In this document: piece after piece, positions 7,748 through 13,965 of the stretch | How the letters are laid out: the number at the start of each line of letters is the position of its first letter | Numbering within the stretch: position 1 is the stretch's first letter | NCBI GenBank assembly: GCA_948875265.1 | Contig: CAQRYF010000045.1 | Coordinates: forward strand, 1 to 14,383 | Direction: 5' to 3' | Source of the DNA: an uncultured Clostridia bacterium | Lineage (GTDB): Bacteria; Bacillota; Clostridia; TANB77; CAG-508 | DNA: 14,383 nucleotides | The notes under the pieces: generated by a model | Database searches by the model: none | What the model was told of the DNA's origin: nothing | The model's input: the letters and a program-made list of their open reading frames with translations, nothing else | Made by a program: the position numbers and the translations under genes

Positions 7748-8404
7748 TTATTTATCTTTTACAACTGGAATTCTAATTACAGTTTTTAAATTTTCTACTG
7801 CTGTTCTTCTAGGATCTGATAAATAAATTTCATGATGTCTTCTTATCATATTATTTTTTAACATTCTACCTATATCATTTTTTAGATTATTACTTTCGAT
7901 ATATTCTTCTATCTTTTTAATAGTTTGTGGTTCATTATCATATGAACCTTTATGCATAATTTGAACACATAATCCTTCTTTAAATTCTTTGAACTTCACT
8001 TTTGAGACATCTAATCCCTTTTTACTTTTTACTTCTTCTATAGCCCATTTAAATACTTCTTCTGTTACAAACTCTGGTTGTCTTATCATTGAAATCCATT
8101 TAAAATTTTCTTTATGATTATAATCAATTCCTTGTACACCATCTTGCCACCAAAAACCCTCTAATGGTGGTACTACATATTCAAAATATCCATCAATTTT
8201 GTTTTCTCCCATTTTACTCATTTTTATTGTAAAAGATATTCCATATAATAATTGTAAAGCTTCTTGATATTCTCCATTTTCACTATTTGGATTACCACTT
8301 CCCTCTACCATGATAAATTTCATATTTGGTACATCAATTATCATTGGTTTTGTTTTAGGCATATATAAATCTTTATATTCTTTTTTATAATCTAACTTTT
8401 CCAC
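7748..8404 (-). CDS. GyrI-like small-molecule-binding domain protein
   Basis: A 218-residue stand-alone GyrI-like (SOUL/SHS2-fold) protein. The strand-turn YVVPPLEGFWWQDG (residues 77-90), the segment GLCVQIMHKGSYDNEP near 146-160, and the C-terminal HEIYLSDPRRT are typical of the Lin2189-type subgroup. Some members of this subgroup hydrolyse cyclopropanoid DNA-alkylating toxins and others simply bind ligands. The Glu-Gly-x-Trp-Trp motif (E82-W86) that lines the pocket in those enzymes is present. No DNA-binding domain is attached. The start is GTG 8404 with a weak AGAGAG site. It lies 24 bases after a Nudix hydrolase, so the pair is probably one operon with a housekeeping or detoxifying role. 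The exact activity is unknown. Confidence 0.87.
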   Translation of the reverse strand: MEKLDYKKEYKDLYMPKTKPMIIDVPNMKFIMVEGSGNPNSENGEYQEALQLLYGISFTIKMSKMGENKIDGYFEYVVPPLEGFWWQDGVQGIDYNHKENFKWISMIRQPEFVTEEVFKWAIEEVKSKKGLDVSKVKFKEFKEGLCVQIMHKGSYDNEPQTIKKIEEYIESNNLKNDIGRMLKNNMIRRHHEIYLSDPRRTAVENLKTVIRIPVVKDK

Positions 8405-8429
8405 AATTAAATTCTCTCTTTCTATTTTA

Positions 8430-8909
8430 TTAAAAATTCACTTCTTTTATTGAGTGATATAACAATTTCCAGTTTTCATCAAATTCAAAAAAAGCTTTTA
8501 TTTTTTTCCCTTGTAAAATTATAGGTAACCAATACCTATCATCCTCAAACATCTGATTATATGGTATTTCATTTATTTTGAACCACTTTGGATTCATTTC
8601 TTCACTCTCTTGAGGCTCTCCTTCCCAATTCGTAGCTACAAATAAATGAAATATTACATTTTGTTTTTTGCCTTTATAAAATTCTATAAATTCTACTACT
8701 CCAACTTTATCATATTTAGTCGGAGTAACTAATACTTCTTCTTGAGCTTCTCTAATCATTGCTTCTTCTGGTGTTTCACCTTTTTCTATTTTTCCTCCAA
8801 TACCATTATATTTCCCTATTCCAAACCCTCGTTTTTTCATTGCAAGTAAAATCTCATCATCTCTTTTCAATAGTAATAATGTGGTTTCAAGTTTATCTAA
8901 TTCTTGCAT
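8430..8909 (-). CDS. MTH1-like Nudix hydrolase (8-oxo-dGTP diphosphatase family)
   Basis: A 159-residue Nudix enzyme that is strikingly like MTH1/NUDT1 along its whole length. It has MKKRGFGIGKYNGIGGK (residues 24-40), a Nudix box running from G39 to about V61 with REAQEE as the metal-binding core, ESEEMNPKWF (101-110), and DDRYWLP (123-129). The last corresponds to the purine-reading Asp pair of MTH1. The final Gly of the consensus box is replaced by Leu. MTH1 enzymes hydrolyse oxidised purine nucleotides such as 8-oxo-dGTP, and this role is likely. An upstream ATG at 8918 touches the AGGAG itself, so the second ATG (8909), nine bases after AGGAG, is the real start. A TATAAT at 8940-8945 may be its -10 box, but no clear -35 is visible. 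Confidence 0.9.
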   Translation of the reverse strand: MQELDKLETTLLLLKRDDEILLAMKKRGFGIGKYNGIGGKIEKGETPEEAMIREAQEEVLVTPTKYDKVGVVEFIEFYKGKKQNVIFHLFVATNWEGEPQESEEMNPKWFKINEIPYNQMFEDDRYWLPIILQGKKIKAFFEFDENWKLLYHSIKEVNF

Positions 8910-8976
8910 TTTGTTCATCTCCTAAAATATTTTTTCTTAATTATATATGATTTTAACAAAAAATGCTACAAATGAA

Positions 8977-9008
8977 AAGAAGAATAGATTTTTATTTCTA
9001 TCCTTCTT
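8977..9008 (-). terminator. Hairpin terminator after the LytTR cluster
   Basis: AAGAAGAATAGA (8977-8988) and TCTATCCTTCTT (8997-9008) form a 12-bp stem with one wobble pair and an eight-base loop, just after the last small gene of the cluster. The T-rich tail on the minus strand is short and broken (CTTTTCATTT). Confidence 0.6.
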
Positions 9009-9016
9009 ATGTTATA

Positions 9017-9265
9017 TTAATATAATTCATTTGCTTCTTCTTGCGTAATTATACTTTGTTCTAGTGAAAAGTCAATTTGTTTCTTTCTTTCCTCTTTATC
9101 TTCTATCTCTTTCAAATGTTCAATTAATTCTTGATGTCCATCTGAAATAGTTCCATCTTGATTATATAAATAGTTATCACTATGTGTTGCTTTAAATATT
9201 CCAAAAGCTATTGCACAAATGCTTAAAACAATTATTGCGATTATAATTATTCTTTTACTTTTCAT
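9017..9265 (-). CDS. Small single-pass membrane protein with SHOCT-like tail
   Basis: An 82-residue protein with one N-terminal membrane helix (RIIIIAIIVLSICAIAFGIF, residues 5-24) after a short basic start. A hydrophilic, helical domain rich in Glu and Lys follows. Its end (FSLEQSIITQEEANELY) resembles the SHOCT motif, a short helical module often found at C-termini of membrane proteins. There is no lipobox Cys. A GTG at 9274 is possible, but the ATG at 9265 lies eight bases after AGGAG and is the better start. It overlaps the previous gene by 11 bases. Together with the LytTR gene and its membrane partner it forms a small operon. No known function. Confidence 0.75.
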   Translation of the reverse strand: MKSKRIIIIAIIVLSICAIAFGIFKATHSDNYLYNQDGTISDGHQELIEHLKEIEDKEERKKQIDFSLEQSIITQEEANELY

Positions 9266-9542
9266 TTTTATCACTCCTCTCCTTAATTTTATTTAATTTT
9301 TCATTTAGTCTTTTTATCATATATTTTCTATATATTGCATTAATTAACACTATAAGTATAAATACTATTGTATAAAATATAAAAGTTTGTTTAAAACTTA
9401 ATAATAAATTTTCTATAAATAATTCATGCCCTCCTATAATATTTATAACTATTGTTTTTACTATTGAAAACAACATATTAAAAATCATATTTCCAAGGAA
9501 ATAATATAATAAATAATTTAAATATATCCTTTTTGATTTCAT
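9255..9542 (-). CDS. Small two-helix membrane protein next to LytTR regulator
   Basis: A 95-residue protein with two hydrophobic segments (about residues 6-37, with a possible break, and 50-70) and a basic, charged C-terminal tail that should face the cytoplasm. It does not match a family I can name with certainty. In size and position it resembles the membrane partners (DUF3021-like, or the inhibitors of HdrRM/BrsRM-type LytTR regulatory systems) that hold a LytTR regulator inactive. The ATG follows AAGGGG with an eight-base gap and overlaps the stop of a 17-codon ORF. Co-transcription with the LytTR gene is very likely. The inhibitor role is inferred. Confidence 0.72.
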   Translation of the reverse strand: MKSKRIYLNYLLYYFLGNMIFNMLFSIVKTIVINIIGGHELFIENLLLSFKQTFIFYTIVFILIVLINAIYRKYMIKRLNEKLNKIKERSDKNEK

Positions 9543-9592
9543 ATTAAATTCCCCTTTCTTCTAAGTAATTCATTACGTTTCTTATTTTTCAT
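9539..9592 (-). CDS. 17-codon ORF linking LytTR and the membrane gene, or displaced LytTR C-terminus
   Basis: The ORF encodes MKNKKRNELLRRKGNLI. Its ATG overlaps the LytTR stop as ATGA, and its own stop overlaps the start of the next gene. It is very basic and helix-like. LytTR domains normally continue about 14 residues past the Ser-Arg where this LytTR stops, with just such a helix. The peptide may therefore be the true end of the LytTR protein, put out of frame by a -1 type shift, rather than a free peptide. Confidence 0.4.
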   Translation of the reverse strand: MKNKKRNELLRRKGNLI

Positions 9593-9999
9593 CTTGACAC
9601 ATGTTGTACTGAATTATCATAAAACTTTACTATAATCCTTCCTGTTTCACCTAAATCAAAACATCTTACATTTTGAATATTTATAACACAAGATTTTGAT
9701 ATTCTTAAAAAATCTTGATTTATCTTTTCTAATTCATATAATTTACTTCTTATTTTAAATATCTCTTTTTCTGTTTTACAATAGTTATATTTTTTATCAC
9801 TATAAAAATACAATATATCATTAATCTTTATTGTTCTTATTTCATTTTCAGTTCTTACTACAATTTCTGAGTTTTCAAAATTTTGTATATGTTGTATTAA
9901 ATCACTTATATTACATTCTCTATTTGCAACTTCTATTTTTATATTAACATTATTTGAATCTAATTTATCATTAATTATCTTTTCTATATTTATCTTCAT
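9589..9999 (-). CDS. LytTR family DNA-binding regulator, possibly missing its last helix
   Basis: A 136-residue stand-alone LytTR protein without a receiver domain. The DNA-binding domain fills about residues 40-136: IKINDILYFYSDKKYNYC, then the YELEKINQDFLRISKSCVIN core and a final strand GRIIVKFYDNSVQHVSR. Relatives end about 14 residues later with a helix; here a TGA follows the Arg at once. Such short LytTR proteins usually pair with a small membrane protein that controls them, and one lies directly downstream. The ATG follows GGAGA. A strong promoter lies 20 bases upstream, so the leader is very short. Targets are unknown. Confidence 0.86.
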   Translation of the reverse strand: MKINIEKIINDKLDSNNVNIKIEVANRECNISDLIQHIQNFENSEIVVRTENEIRTIKINDILYFYSDKKYNYCKTEKEIFKIRSKLYELEKINQDFLRISKSCVINIQNVRCFDLGETGRIIVKFYDNSVQHVSR

Positions 10000-10017
10000 A
10001 TGTCTCTCCTTATTTTT

Positions 10018-10046
10018 ATTATATAATTTCCAATTTATTTTTTCAA
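10018..10046 (-). promoter_or_regulatory. Strong sigma-A-type promoter of the LytTR operon
   Basis: On the minus strand TTGAAA (10041-10046), a 17-base spacer and a perfect TATAAT (10018-10023) lie directly before the LytTR ribosome site. This is the best-matching promoter in the window. No clear pair of LytTR-type binding repeats was found near it. Confidence 0.72.
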
Positions 10047-10084
10047 TATTAATAAAATAAGAGGTTTTATTTTAAGATAAATGG

Positions 10085-10116
10085 AAAAAAGATAGAAAAT
10101 CCATATCATTTCTATC
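10085..10116 (-). terminator. Intrinsic terminator after the VanZ-DUF7662 pair
   Basis: GATAGAAA (10091-10098) and TTTCTATC (10109-10116) pair over 8 bp with a ten-base loop. On the minus strand the stem is followed by six T (10085-10090). It lies 14 bases after the DUF7662-like stop and insulates the LytTR promoter. Confidence 0.75.
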
Positions 10117-10130
10117 CCATAAGCTCTATT

Positions 10131-10337
10131 TTATTTAATCTTATTAAATATAATTGTCTTTTCTTTTATTGATATTTTACCAACTTCATATCCATATTCT
10201 TTTGCTTCTTTTTTATATGTCAAAAATGAATGATCTATATCAAAATCCAAAATCTCTCTAATTTCTTCATAAGATAATTTATAGTTTTCTTTATCATTTT
10301 GTTTTAAATATTCCCATAATATTGTATATTTACTCAT
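10131..10337 (-). CDS. DUF7662-like small protein
   Basis: A 68-residue soluble protein. The pattern KYTILWEYLKQ, then SYEEIREILDFDIDHSFLTY, a basic stretch and a final strand VGKISIKEKTIIFNKI matches a small helix-strand domain that I believe is the one called DUF7662, often found in restriction- or toxin-linked contexts or alone. No catalytic motif is visible. The ATG follows AGGAG with a five-base gap. It starts 17 bases after the VanZ gene and shares its transcript, ending at a clear terminator. Function unknown; the family name is moderately sure. Confidence 0.75.
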   Translation of the reverse strand: MSKYTILWEYLKQNDKENYKLSYEEIREILDFDIDHSFLTYKKEAKEYGYEVGKISIKEKTIIFNKIK

Positions 10338-10354
10338 ATTAACTCCTTAATTAA

Positions 10355-10921
10355 TTATTTTAATTTCTTCTCATTTATAAAAGTATTTCCGACAAATTTA
10401 TTCCATAATATTTTATGTTTTAGCAAACTATTTAACACTTTAAACATTACATATCCAATAATTGCACCTAAAATATTTGTTATAATATCATCAATATCTG
10501 ACGAACGACCTATAAAATATTGAAAGAATTCAACACTAAAAGTTATAACAAATGAAATCAATGCTACTTTATATAATTTTCTTTTACTCTTTAATACTGT
10601 TGGAATAAAAAATCCTAATGGAATAAACAATATTATATTTGGTATTTTCTCAACTACAACTTGTTGAAAGCTATCTATATTTCCTATCCAATTAAATGGT
10701 TTAATATTCAAAATATATTCTTGTGGATGAAATGTAATTGGCACAAATAAAATGGTAGCAAATACAATTAAAAATACTGAACAAATTAACCCTATATAAC
10801 TTATTTGCCTAATCACACTTTTACCCTTTTTCCTTAGATATAATAAAATAGGTAAGTACAAAGTACTTATTATAACAATAAATATTAATGCTAGTCTAAT
10901 ATATGCTTCAATTCTATGCAA
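10355..10921 (-). CDS. VanZ family membrane protein
   Basis: A 188-residue membrane protein with about five hydrophobic helices. It has the VanZ signature: NIILFIPLGFFIP (residues 95-107) in the middle and VEFFQYFIGRSSDIDDIITN followed by GAIIGY near 130-155. The Ser-Asp-Ile-Asp-Asp-Ile-Ile-x-Asn motif is the family's most conserved feature. VanZ itself raises teicoplanin resistance, and most relatives have unknown roles at the cell surface. There are no van genes here, so glycopeptide resistance should not be inferred. The start is TTG, seven bases after GGAGG; no better ATG is nearby. It is followed by the DUF7662-like gene. Confidence 0.88.
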   Translation of the reverse strand: MHRIEAYIRLALIFIVIISTLYLPILLYLRKKGKSVIRQISYIGLICSVFLIVFATILFVPITFHPQEYILNIKPFNWIGNIDSFQQVVVEKIPNIILFIPLGFFIPTVLKSKRKLYKVALISFVITFSVEFFQYFIGRSSDIDDIITNILGAIIGYVMFKVLNSLLKHKILWNKFVGNTFINEKKLK

Positions 10922-11018
10922 AATATTACCTCCTTTTAGATTTTATTACAATAAAATACTATCATAAATAAATTAACTAATGAATAGCTTTAAGGAAATT
11001 TTAATATTTATTTTAATA

Positions 11019-11048
11019 TAAAAAATAAGGCTCCAGTTGTCGAAGCCT
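11019..11048 (-). terminator. Intrinsic terminator after the alkyltransferase-fusion transcript
   Basis: On the minus strand AGGCTTC and GGAGCCT form a 7-bp stem (11028-11034 and 11042-11048) with a seven-base loop, followed by TTATTTTTTAT. It lies just after the small gene remnant and ends transcription coming from the fusion gene. Confidence 0.75.
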
Positions 11049-11054
11049 ACTTGA

Positions 11055-11195
11055 TTATTTATCGTACTTGTGTACAAATTCAGCAAACCTCACAAGTTCT
11101 TCTGTCTTATCAAATAAAATAACTTATGAATGCTGTTTAATTACTATTTCATTCGAATATTCTTTTTTGTTGATATCATGTTCTTGTATTCTTAC
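11055..11195 (-). pseudogene. Small decayed reading frame with an internal stop
   Basis: One frame reads VRIQEHDINKKEYSNEIVIK, QHS, then a TAA at 11124-11126, then VILFDKTEELVRFAEFVHK and YDK before a final TAA at 11055. Both halves look like real protein and share a frame. The second half recalls the helix region of HPr-like domains, but this is weak. There is no start codon. It begins inside the stop of the fusion gene and ends before the terminator. The rest of the 270-base gap up to VanZ holds the terminator and AT-rich sequence in which I see nothing more. Confidence 0.4.
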
Positions 11196-12190
11196 ATTTT
11201 ATCTTCCTTCCATTGATATAAACTTAAATCAACTTTATTATTAATTACTTTAATTCCTTCTGATTGTAGTCTTTCTTTTTGAATTTCTTTTCCTCCAAAT
11301 ACAAAAGCTTCTGCAAGTTCCCCCTTGCTATTTAAAACTTTATAACAAGGGTATTTATCTCCATCTGGATTTTTGTGAAGTATATTTCCTATAACTCTTG
11401 CTAACCCTTTATTTCCTATATATTCTGCAACTTGCTTGTAGGTTACTACCTTTCCTTTAGGTATAGTTCTTAAATAATCATATACTTTTTGAGATAAACT
11501 ATTACCTGTAAGATTACATTTATTCCCTATTGACAATTTATAACTATTATCTATTAAATTATATATTGTTTCTGTATCTAAAGAATTATCTAGTTTTATT
11601 GTTATCCAAGTTTTTTTATTCATGTGGTATCCTGGAAAAACTTTTTTATTATCTACTATATTTTGAATTTTTTCTTTTTGATATCTTAAATCTATAATCT
11701 CAATCATTTTATCTGATTCAATTCCTAATTTACTTTCTGATATTATCAATAAAGCACCATACCATTTATTATTTTGCTTATTTCTCCAAATTGCATTATC
11801 ATCAAACTTTTCCCATAAATATTCTAATTCGTCATTATATTTTTGCTTTATATAATTTATAATTTCTTTTGCCTGATTACTTATAAACACCTCTTTATTT
11901 GTACATTTTATAATTATATCTTCTATTATGCCTTCATAATCTTTTCTTAGTCCTCCTATAAATTTACCTGTTGAATCTTCAATATCCACAAGAGCAAATT
12001 CCATTTCATTTTCTATATCAATCAATTTTGAGTACTTTTTAGTATCTGAAATTACTATGTTCACCTCAAATTGACCATCATATATATTTTTTTTATAAAT
12101 ATATATATCATTTTCTTCTTTAAATCCATATTTTAATAGTTTATCATAATTTATTGCTCTGTTTTTTAATTTATTATCTAAATTTCTCAT
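11192..12190 (-). CDS. MmcQ/YjbR domain fused to an alkylguanine-transferase-like domain
   Basis: A 332-residue fusion. The first 100 residues are an uncharacterised extension. The middle (about 100-220) is an MmcQ/YjbR domain, a presumed nucleic-acid-binding fold, with WRNKQNNKWYGALLI and FPGYHMNKKTW. The end (about 230-315) is the DNA-binding/active-site domain of O6-alkylguanine-DNA alkyltransferases: IPKGKVVTYKQVAEYIG, the Arg-finger helix LARVIGNILHKNP, and PCYKVLNSKGELA. The acceptor Cys is present, but the His of the PCHR motif is Tyr, which should weaken its activation. The role may be repair or lesion recognition, as in alkyltransferase-like proteins. The ATG at 12190 (GGAG, five-base gap) is preferred to the one at 12208, which has a poor ribosome site. 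Confidence 0.86.
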   Translation of the reverse strand: MRNLDNKLKNRAINYDKLLKYGFKEENDIYIYKKNIYDGQFEVNIVISDTKKYSKLIDIENEMEFALVDIEDSTGKFIGGLRKDYEGIIEDIIIKCTNKEVFISNQAKEIINYIKQKYNDELEYLWEKFDDNAIWRNKQNNKWYGALLIISESKLGIESDKMIEIIDLRYQKEKIQNIVDNKKVFPGYHMNKKTWITIKLDNSLDTETIYNLIDNSYKLSIGNKCNLTGNSLSQKVYDYLRTIPKGKVVTYKQVAEYIGNKGLARVIGNILHKNPDGDKYPCYKVLNSKGELAEAFVFGGKEIQKERLQSEGIKVINNKVDLSLYQWKEDKM

Positions 12191-12214
12191 AATTACTCCA
12201 TTTTTCACTCATTA

Positions 12215-12243
12215 AATATACCATAAAATTGGTATAAATACAA
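12215..12243 (-). promoter_or_regulatory. Promoter with an inverted repeat spanning its spacer
   Basis: On the minus strand TTGTAT (12238-12243), 17 bases, and TATATT (12215-12220) with an extended TGG. A perfect repeat, TATACCA (12217-12223) and TGGTATA (12230-12236) with a six-base centre, covers the spacer and the -10 box. It would be a good operator for the fusion gene. No regulator is linked. Confidence 0.5.
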
Positions 12244-12302
12244 TTGTTTTCCAAATATCCATTTTCAAAAATTGAACACTCAGTTAAAAATAAATACTTA
12301 TA

Positions 12303-12450
12303 TTACTTACTTTTAATTTTATATCCCATTTTACTATGTATCTCTTTATGGCAATTAGAGCATACCAAAATACATTTTAAAGCCTCTTTCTTATAAAAAA
12401 GATAGTGAACACACAAAAAAATAACAGATAATTTCTTATCTACTATTCTT
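12303..12450 (-). pseudogene. HNH endonuclease C-terminal remnant
   Basis: One frame read on the minus strand gives RIVDKKLSVIFLCVHYLFYK, then KEALKCILVCSNCHKEIHSK and MGYKIKSK before a TAA at 12303-12305. The CxxCHxEIH end is the metal-binding half of an HNH nuclease. A stop codon cuts the frame just upstream of this piece, no start codon is present, and the first half of the domain (the other Cys pair) is gone. It is most likely the relic of a phage- or intron-type HNH gene. It lies in the 400-base gap between the fusion gene and DUF2000. Confidence 0.55.
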
Positions 12451-12452
12451 TA

Positions 12453-12472
12453 TGGCTCCTCATTTAGAGCCA
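12453..12472. repeat. Short perfect inverted repeat
   Basis: TGGCTC (12453-12458) and GAGCCA (12467-12472) form a 6-bp hairpin with an eight-base loop, upstream of the HNH remnant. There is no T run on the minus strand, so it is not a clear terminator for DUF2000. Confidence 0.4.
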
Positions 12473-12527
12473 AATAATTTTTAAAACTTATTAATATACC
12501 TACATTTCAAGCTTTCTCTTTTTATTC

Positions 12528-12573
12528 ATGACAAATTTTATGACAGATTTATAACTAATTATGACAAATTTTA
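12528..12573. repeat. Three imperfect direct copies of ATGACAAATTTTA
   Basis: Copies lie at 12528-12540, 12540-12553 (degenerate) and 12561-12573 in the non-coding stretch downstream of DUF2000. A related TGACAA/TTGTCA pair stands at the left edge of the window (1-18). They may be protein-binding repeats or a decayed element. Nothing else is seen here. Confidence 0.4.
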
Positions 12574-12607
12574 ATACATATGTTTTCTTCAAAAGTCATT
12601 TATCATT

Positions 12608-13036
12608 TTAATCTATTCTCCAAAGTTGAAATTTTCCTGTTATCTCATCTATTTCTTTTGTATCTCCATAAATTAATGCACCTAAATATTCTAATTTGTC
12701 ATTTTCTTTTGAATTAATAGATTCTACTAATTCTTCATCTGTTCTAGTCTCCAACATATCTCTAGGATAATCTGCTACTAATAAATTTGGATTATTCTTA
12801 GCTGTATCTATAGCATTTTTTAATTTTCCTATTTTTACTTTTGTTATTATAAATGGAAACCTACTTATTCCTAAATGCTGTATTCCTGATTTATCTGTTA
12901 TTATTGGCTTTCCCATTATTTCTTCATTAGAGTACTTTCCTATTAAAATCGCTAAATGTCCTATTACATTTAATGCTACTGCTGGTTCAACATTTGATGC
13001 GATAATTCCTACAATTTTTTTATCTTCATAATTCAT
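12608..13036 (-). CDS. DUF2000 family protein
   Basis: A 142-residue soluble protein. KIVGIIASNVEPAVALNVIGHLAILIG (residues 7-33) is the typical DUF2000 start, in which a strand is followed by a helix carrying Ala-Leu-Asn and His. The fold resembles peptidyl-tRNA hydrolase 2, but the catalytic set is not conserved and no activity is established. Later landmarks are GIQHLGISRFPFIIT and the YGALIYGD-like strand LEYLGALIYGD near the end. The ATG follows AGGAG with a nine-base gap. The gene is downstream of fic and a 33-residue ORF, with short gaps, so the three may be one transcript. No clear terminator follows. Confidence 0.82.
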   Translation of the reverse strand: MNYEDKKIVGIIASNVEPAVALNVIGHLAILIGKYSNEEIMGKPIITDKSGIQHLGISRFPFIITKVKIGKLKNAIDTAKNNPNLLVADYPRDMLETRTDEELVESINSKENDKLEYLGALIYGDTKEIDEITGKFQLWRID

Positions 13037-13053
13037 AATCTTCTACTCCTTTA

Positions 13054-13155
13054 TTAGTTAAATTTCACTTTTAATAAAGAAGTATCTACCTTTTCGAGCA
13101 CTTCAATTTTAGCCCCTAATTCTCCACCATGCATATTTGTTGGATATTTAAGCAT
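13054..13155 (-). CDS. Unrecognised 33-residue ORF between fic and DUF2000
   Basis: The ORF encodes a 33-residue product starting MLKYPTNMHGGELGAKIEV and ending in LLKVKFN. It begins 15 bases after the fic stop and ends 17 bases before the DUF2000 start. The composition (Gly pair, charged, alternating hydrophobic) looks like real coding sequence, not a random frame. The ribosome site (AGAAG, eight-base gap) is only fair. It could be a genuine small protein or the end of a lost gene. No family recognised. Confidence 0.42.
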   Translation of the reverse strand: MLKYPTNMHGGELGAKIEVLEKVDTSLLKVKFN

Positions 13156-13170
13156 ATTTATTTCTTCTAT

Positions 13171-13887
13171 CTATTTTTTATTTAGCTCTTCTATTCCTTT
13201 TTGATATTTACTTAACTTTTTATCTAATCTTGTTTGACATTTCTTTAGTATTTCTACAAGAAGACTTATATTATTATCTTTTTGTGCTATATAAAGTGCT
13301 TGCTTATATTCTTTATTATATTCATCATCAATAGCTATCAAATCCATATTATTTTCAATACATTGTCTTAGAATAAGATATCTACCAATACGACCATTTC
13401 CATCTTGAAAAGGATGAATATGTTCAAATTCTTGATGAAAATTAGCAATATCCTCTATTGTATTTATTTTCATTTCCAATAGTTTATCCATTTTTTCTTG
13501 TACTTCATATGGTTGTGCCGTTTCAATATCAATACCTCTTAATTTATTAGGAATCTTTTTGTATACTCCTGCAAATCCACGCTCTGAATCTATCGTATTA
13601 GTTTTTAACAAAGAATGATATTTTTTTAATAATCTTGGTGTTAGTTGTTCATCAATAGTTTTAACTACAAAATCAAATAATTTTAAAGAATTAATTGTTT
13701 CTTGTACATCATCTACAGAATGTTCACCTATTATTTTATCTTCATCTAACAAAATATTTAATTGTTCTAAATTAAATGTGCTACCTTCTAATTTATTAGA
13801 ATGGTATAAAAATTCTAATTTAATATCATCATATATTGCATTATTAATTTCTAATAATAATTTTATTGTATCCTTTAAAATTTTCAT
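13171..13887 (-). CDS. Fic domain AMPylase (class II, self-inhibited)
   Basis: A 238-residue Fic protein. The catalytic motif HPFQDGNGRIGR (residues 158-169) is complete, with the His base and the GNGR anion-binding loop. Such enzymes transfer AMP, or another phosphate-linked group, to a hydroxyl on a target protein. Near the N-terminus SNKLEGS (30-36) is the inhibitory helix motif (S/T-x-x-x-E-G) of class II Fic proteins, whose Glu blocks ATP until released. No separate antitoxin is needed. The C-terminal 40 residues are helical and basic. The ATG follows AGGAAG. It lies 24 bases past the rRNA-tRNA terminator, so read-through or a promoter hidden in the hairpin must drive it. The target is unknown. 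Confidence 0.93.
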   Translation of the reverse strand: MKILKDTIKLLLEINNAIYDDIKLEFLYHSNKLEGSTFNLEQLNILLDEDKIIGEHSVDDVQETINSLKLFDFVVKTIDEQLTPRLLKKYHSLLKTNTIDSERGFAGVYKKIPNKLRGIDIETAQPYEVQEKMDKLLEMKINTIEDIANFHQEFEHIHPFQDGNGRIGRYLILRQCIENNMDLIAIDDEYNKEYKQALYIAQKDNNISLLVEILKKCQTRLDKKLSKYQKGIEELNKK

Positions 13888-13898
13888 AAAATCACTTC

Positions 13899-13936
13899 CT
13901 AGTAAAAATAAAAAAACTATTAAAAGTTTTTACTAG
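13899..13936 (-). promoter_or_regulatory. Alternative hairpin competing with the terminator, upstream of fic
   Basis: The terminator loop contains TTTTTACTAG (13927-13936, plus strand), perfectly complementary over 10 bp to CTAGTAAAAA (13899-13908), which lies past the T run and touches the fic ribosome site. The two stems overlap in space: the loops left are too short for both to form in full. This could act as an antiterminator or hide the fic ribosome site. Confidence 0.4.
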
Positions 13937-13955
13937 AAAGCTTTTAACAGTTTTT
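13912..13955 (-). terminator. Strong intrinsic terminator of the rRNA-tRNA operon
   Basis: AAAAACTATTAAAAG (13912-13926) and CTTTTAACAGTTTTT (13941-13955) form a 15-bp stem with one wobble pair and a 14-base loop. On the minus strand it ends in a T run. It lies 10 bases after the tRNA-Asn CCA end and 24 bases before fic. Confidence 0.85.
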
Positions 13956-13965
13956 TATTTAATTT

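Noticed and set aside
8759..8950. 63-residue plus-strand ORF opposite the Nudix gene
   Set aside because: Antisense to a strongly supported MTH1-like enzyme; no ribosome site.
10355..10921. Glycopeptide resistance from the VanZ-like gene
   Set aside because: No other van genes are present, and most VanZ-family proteins are not resistance determinants.
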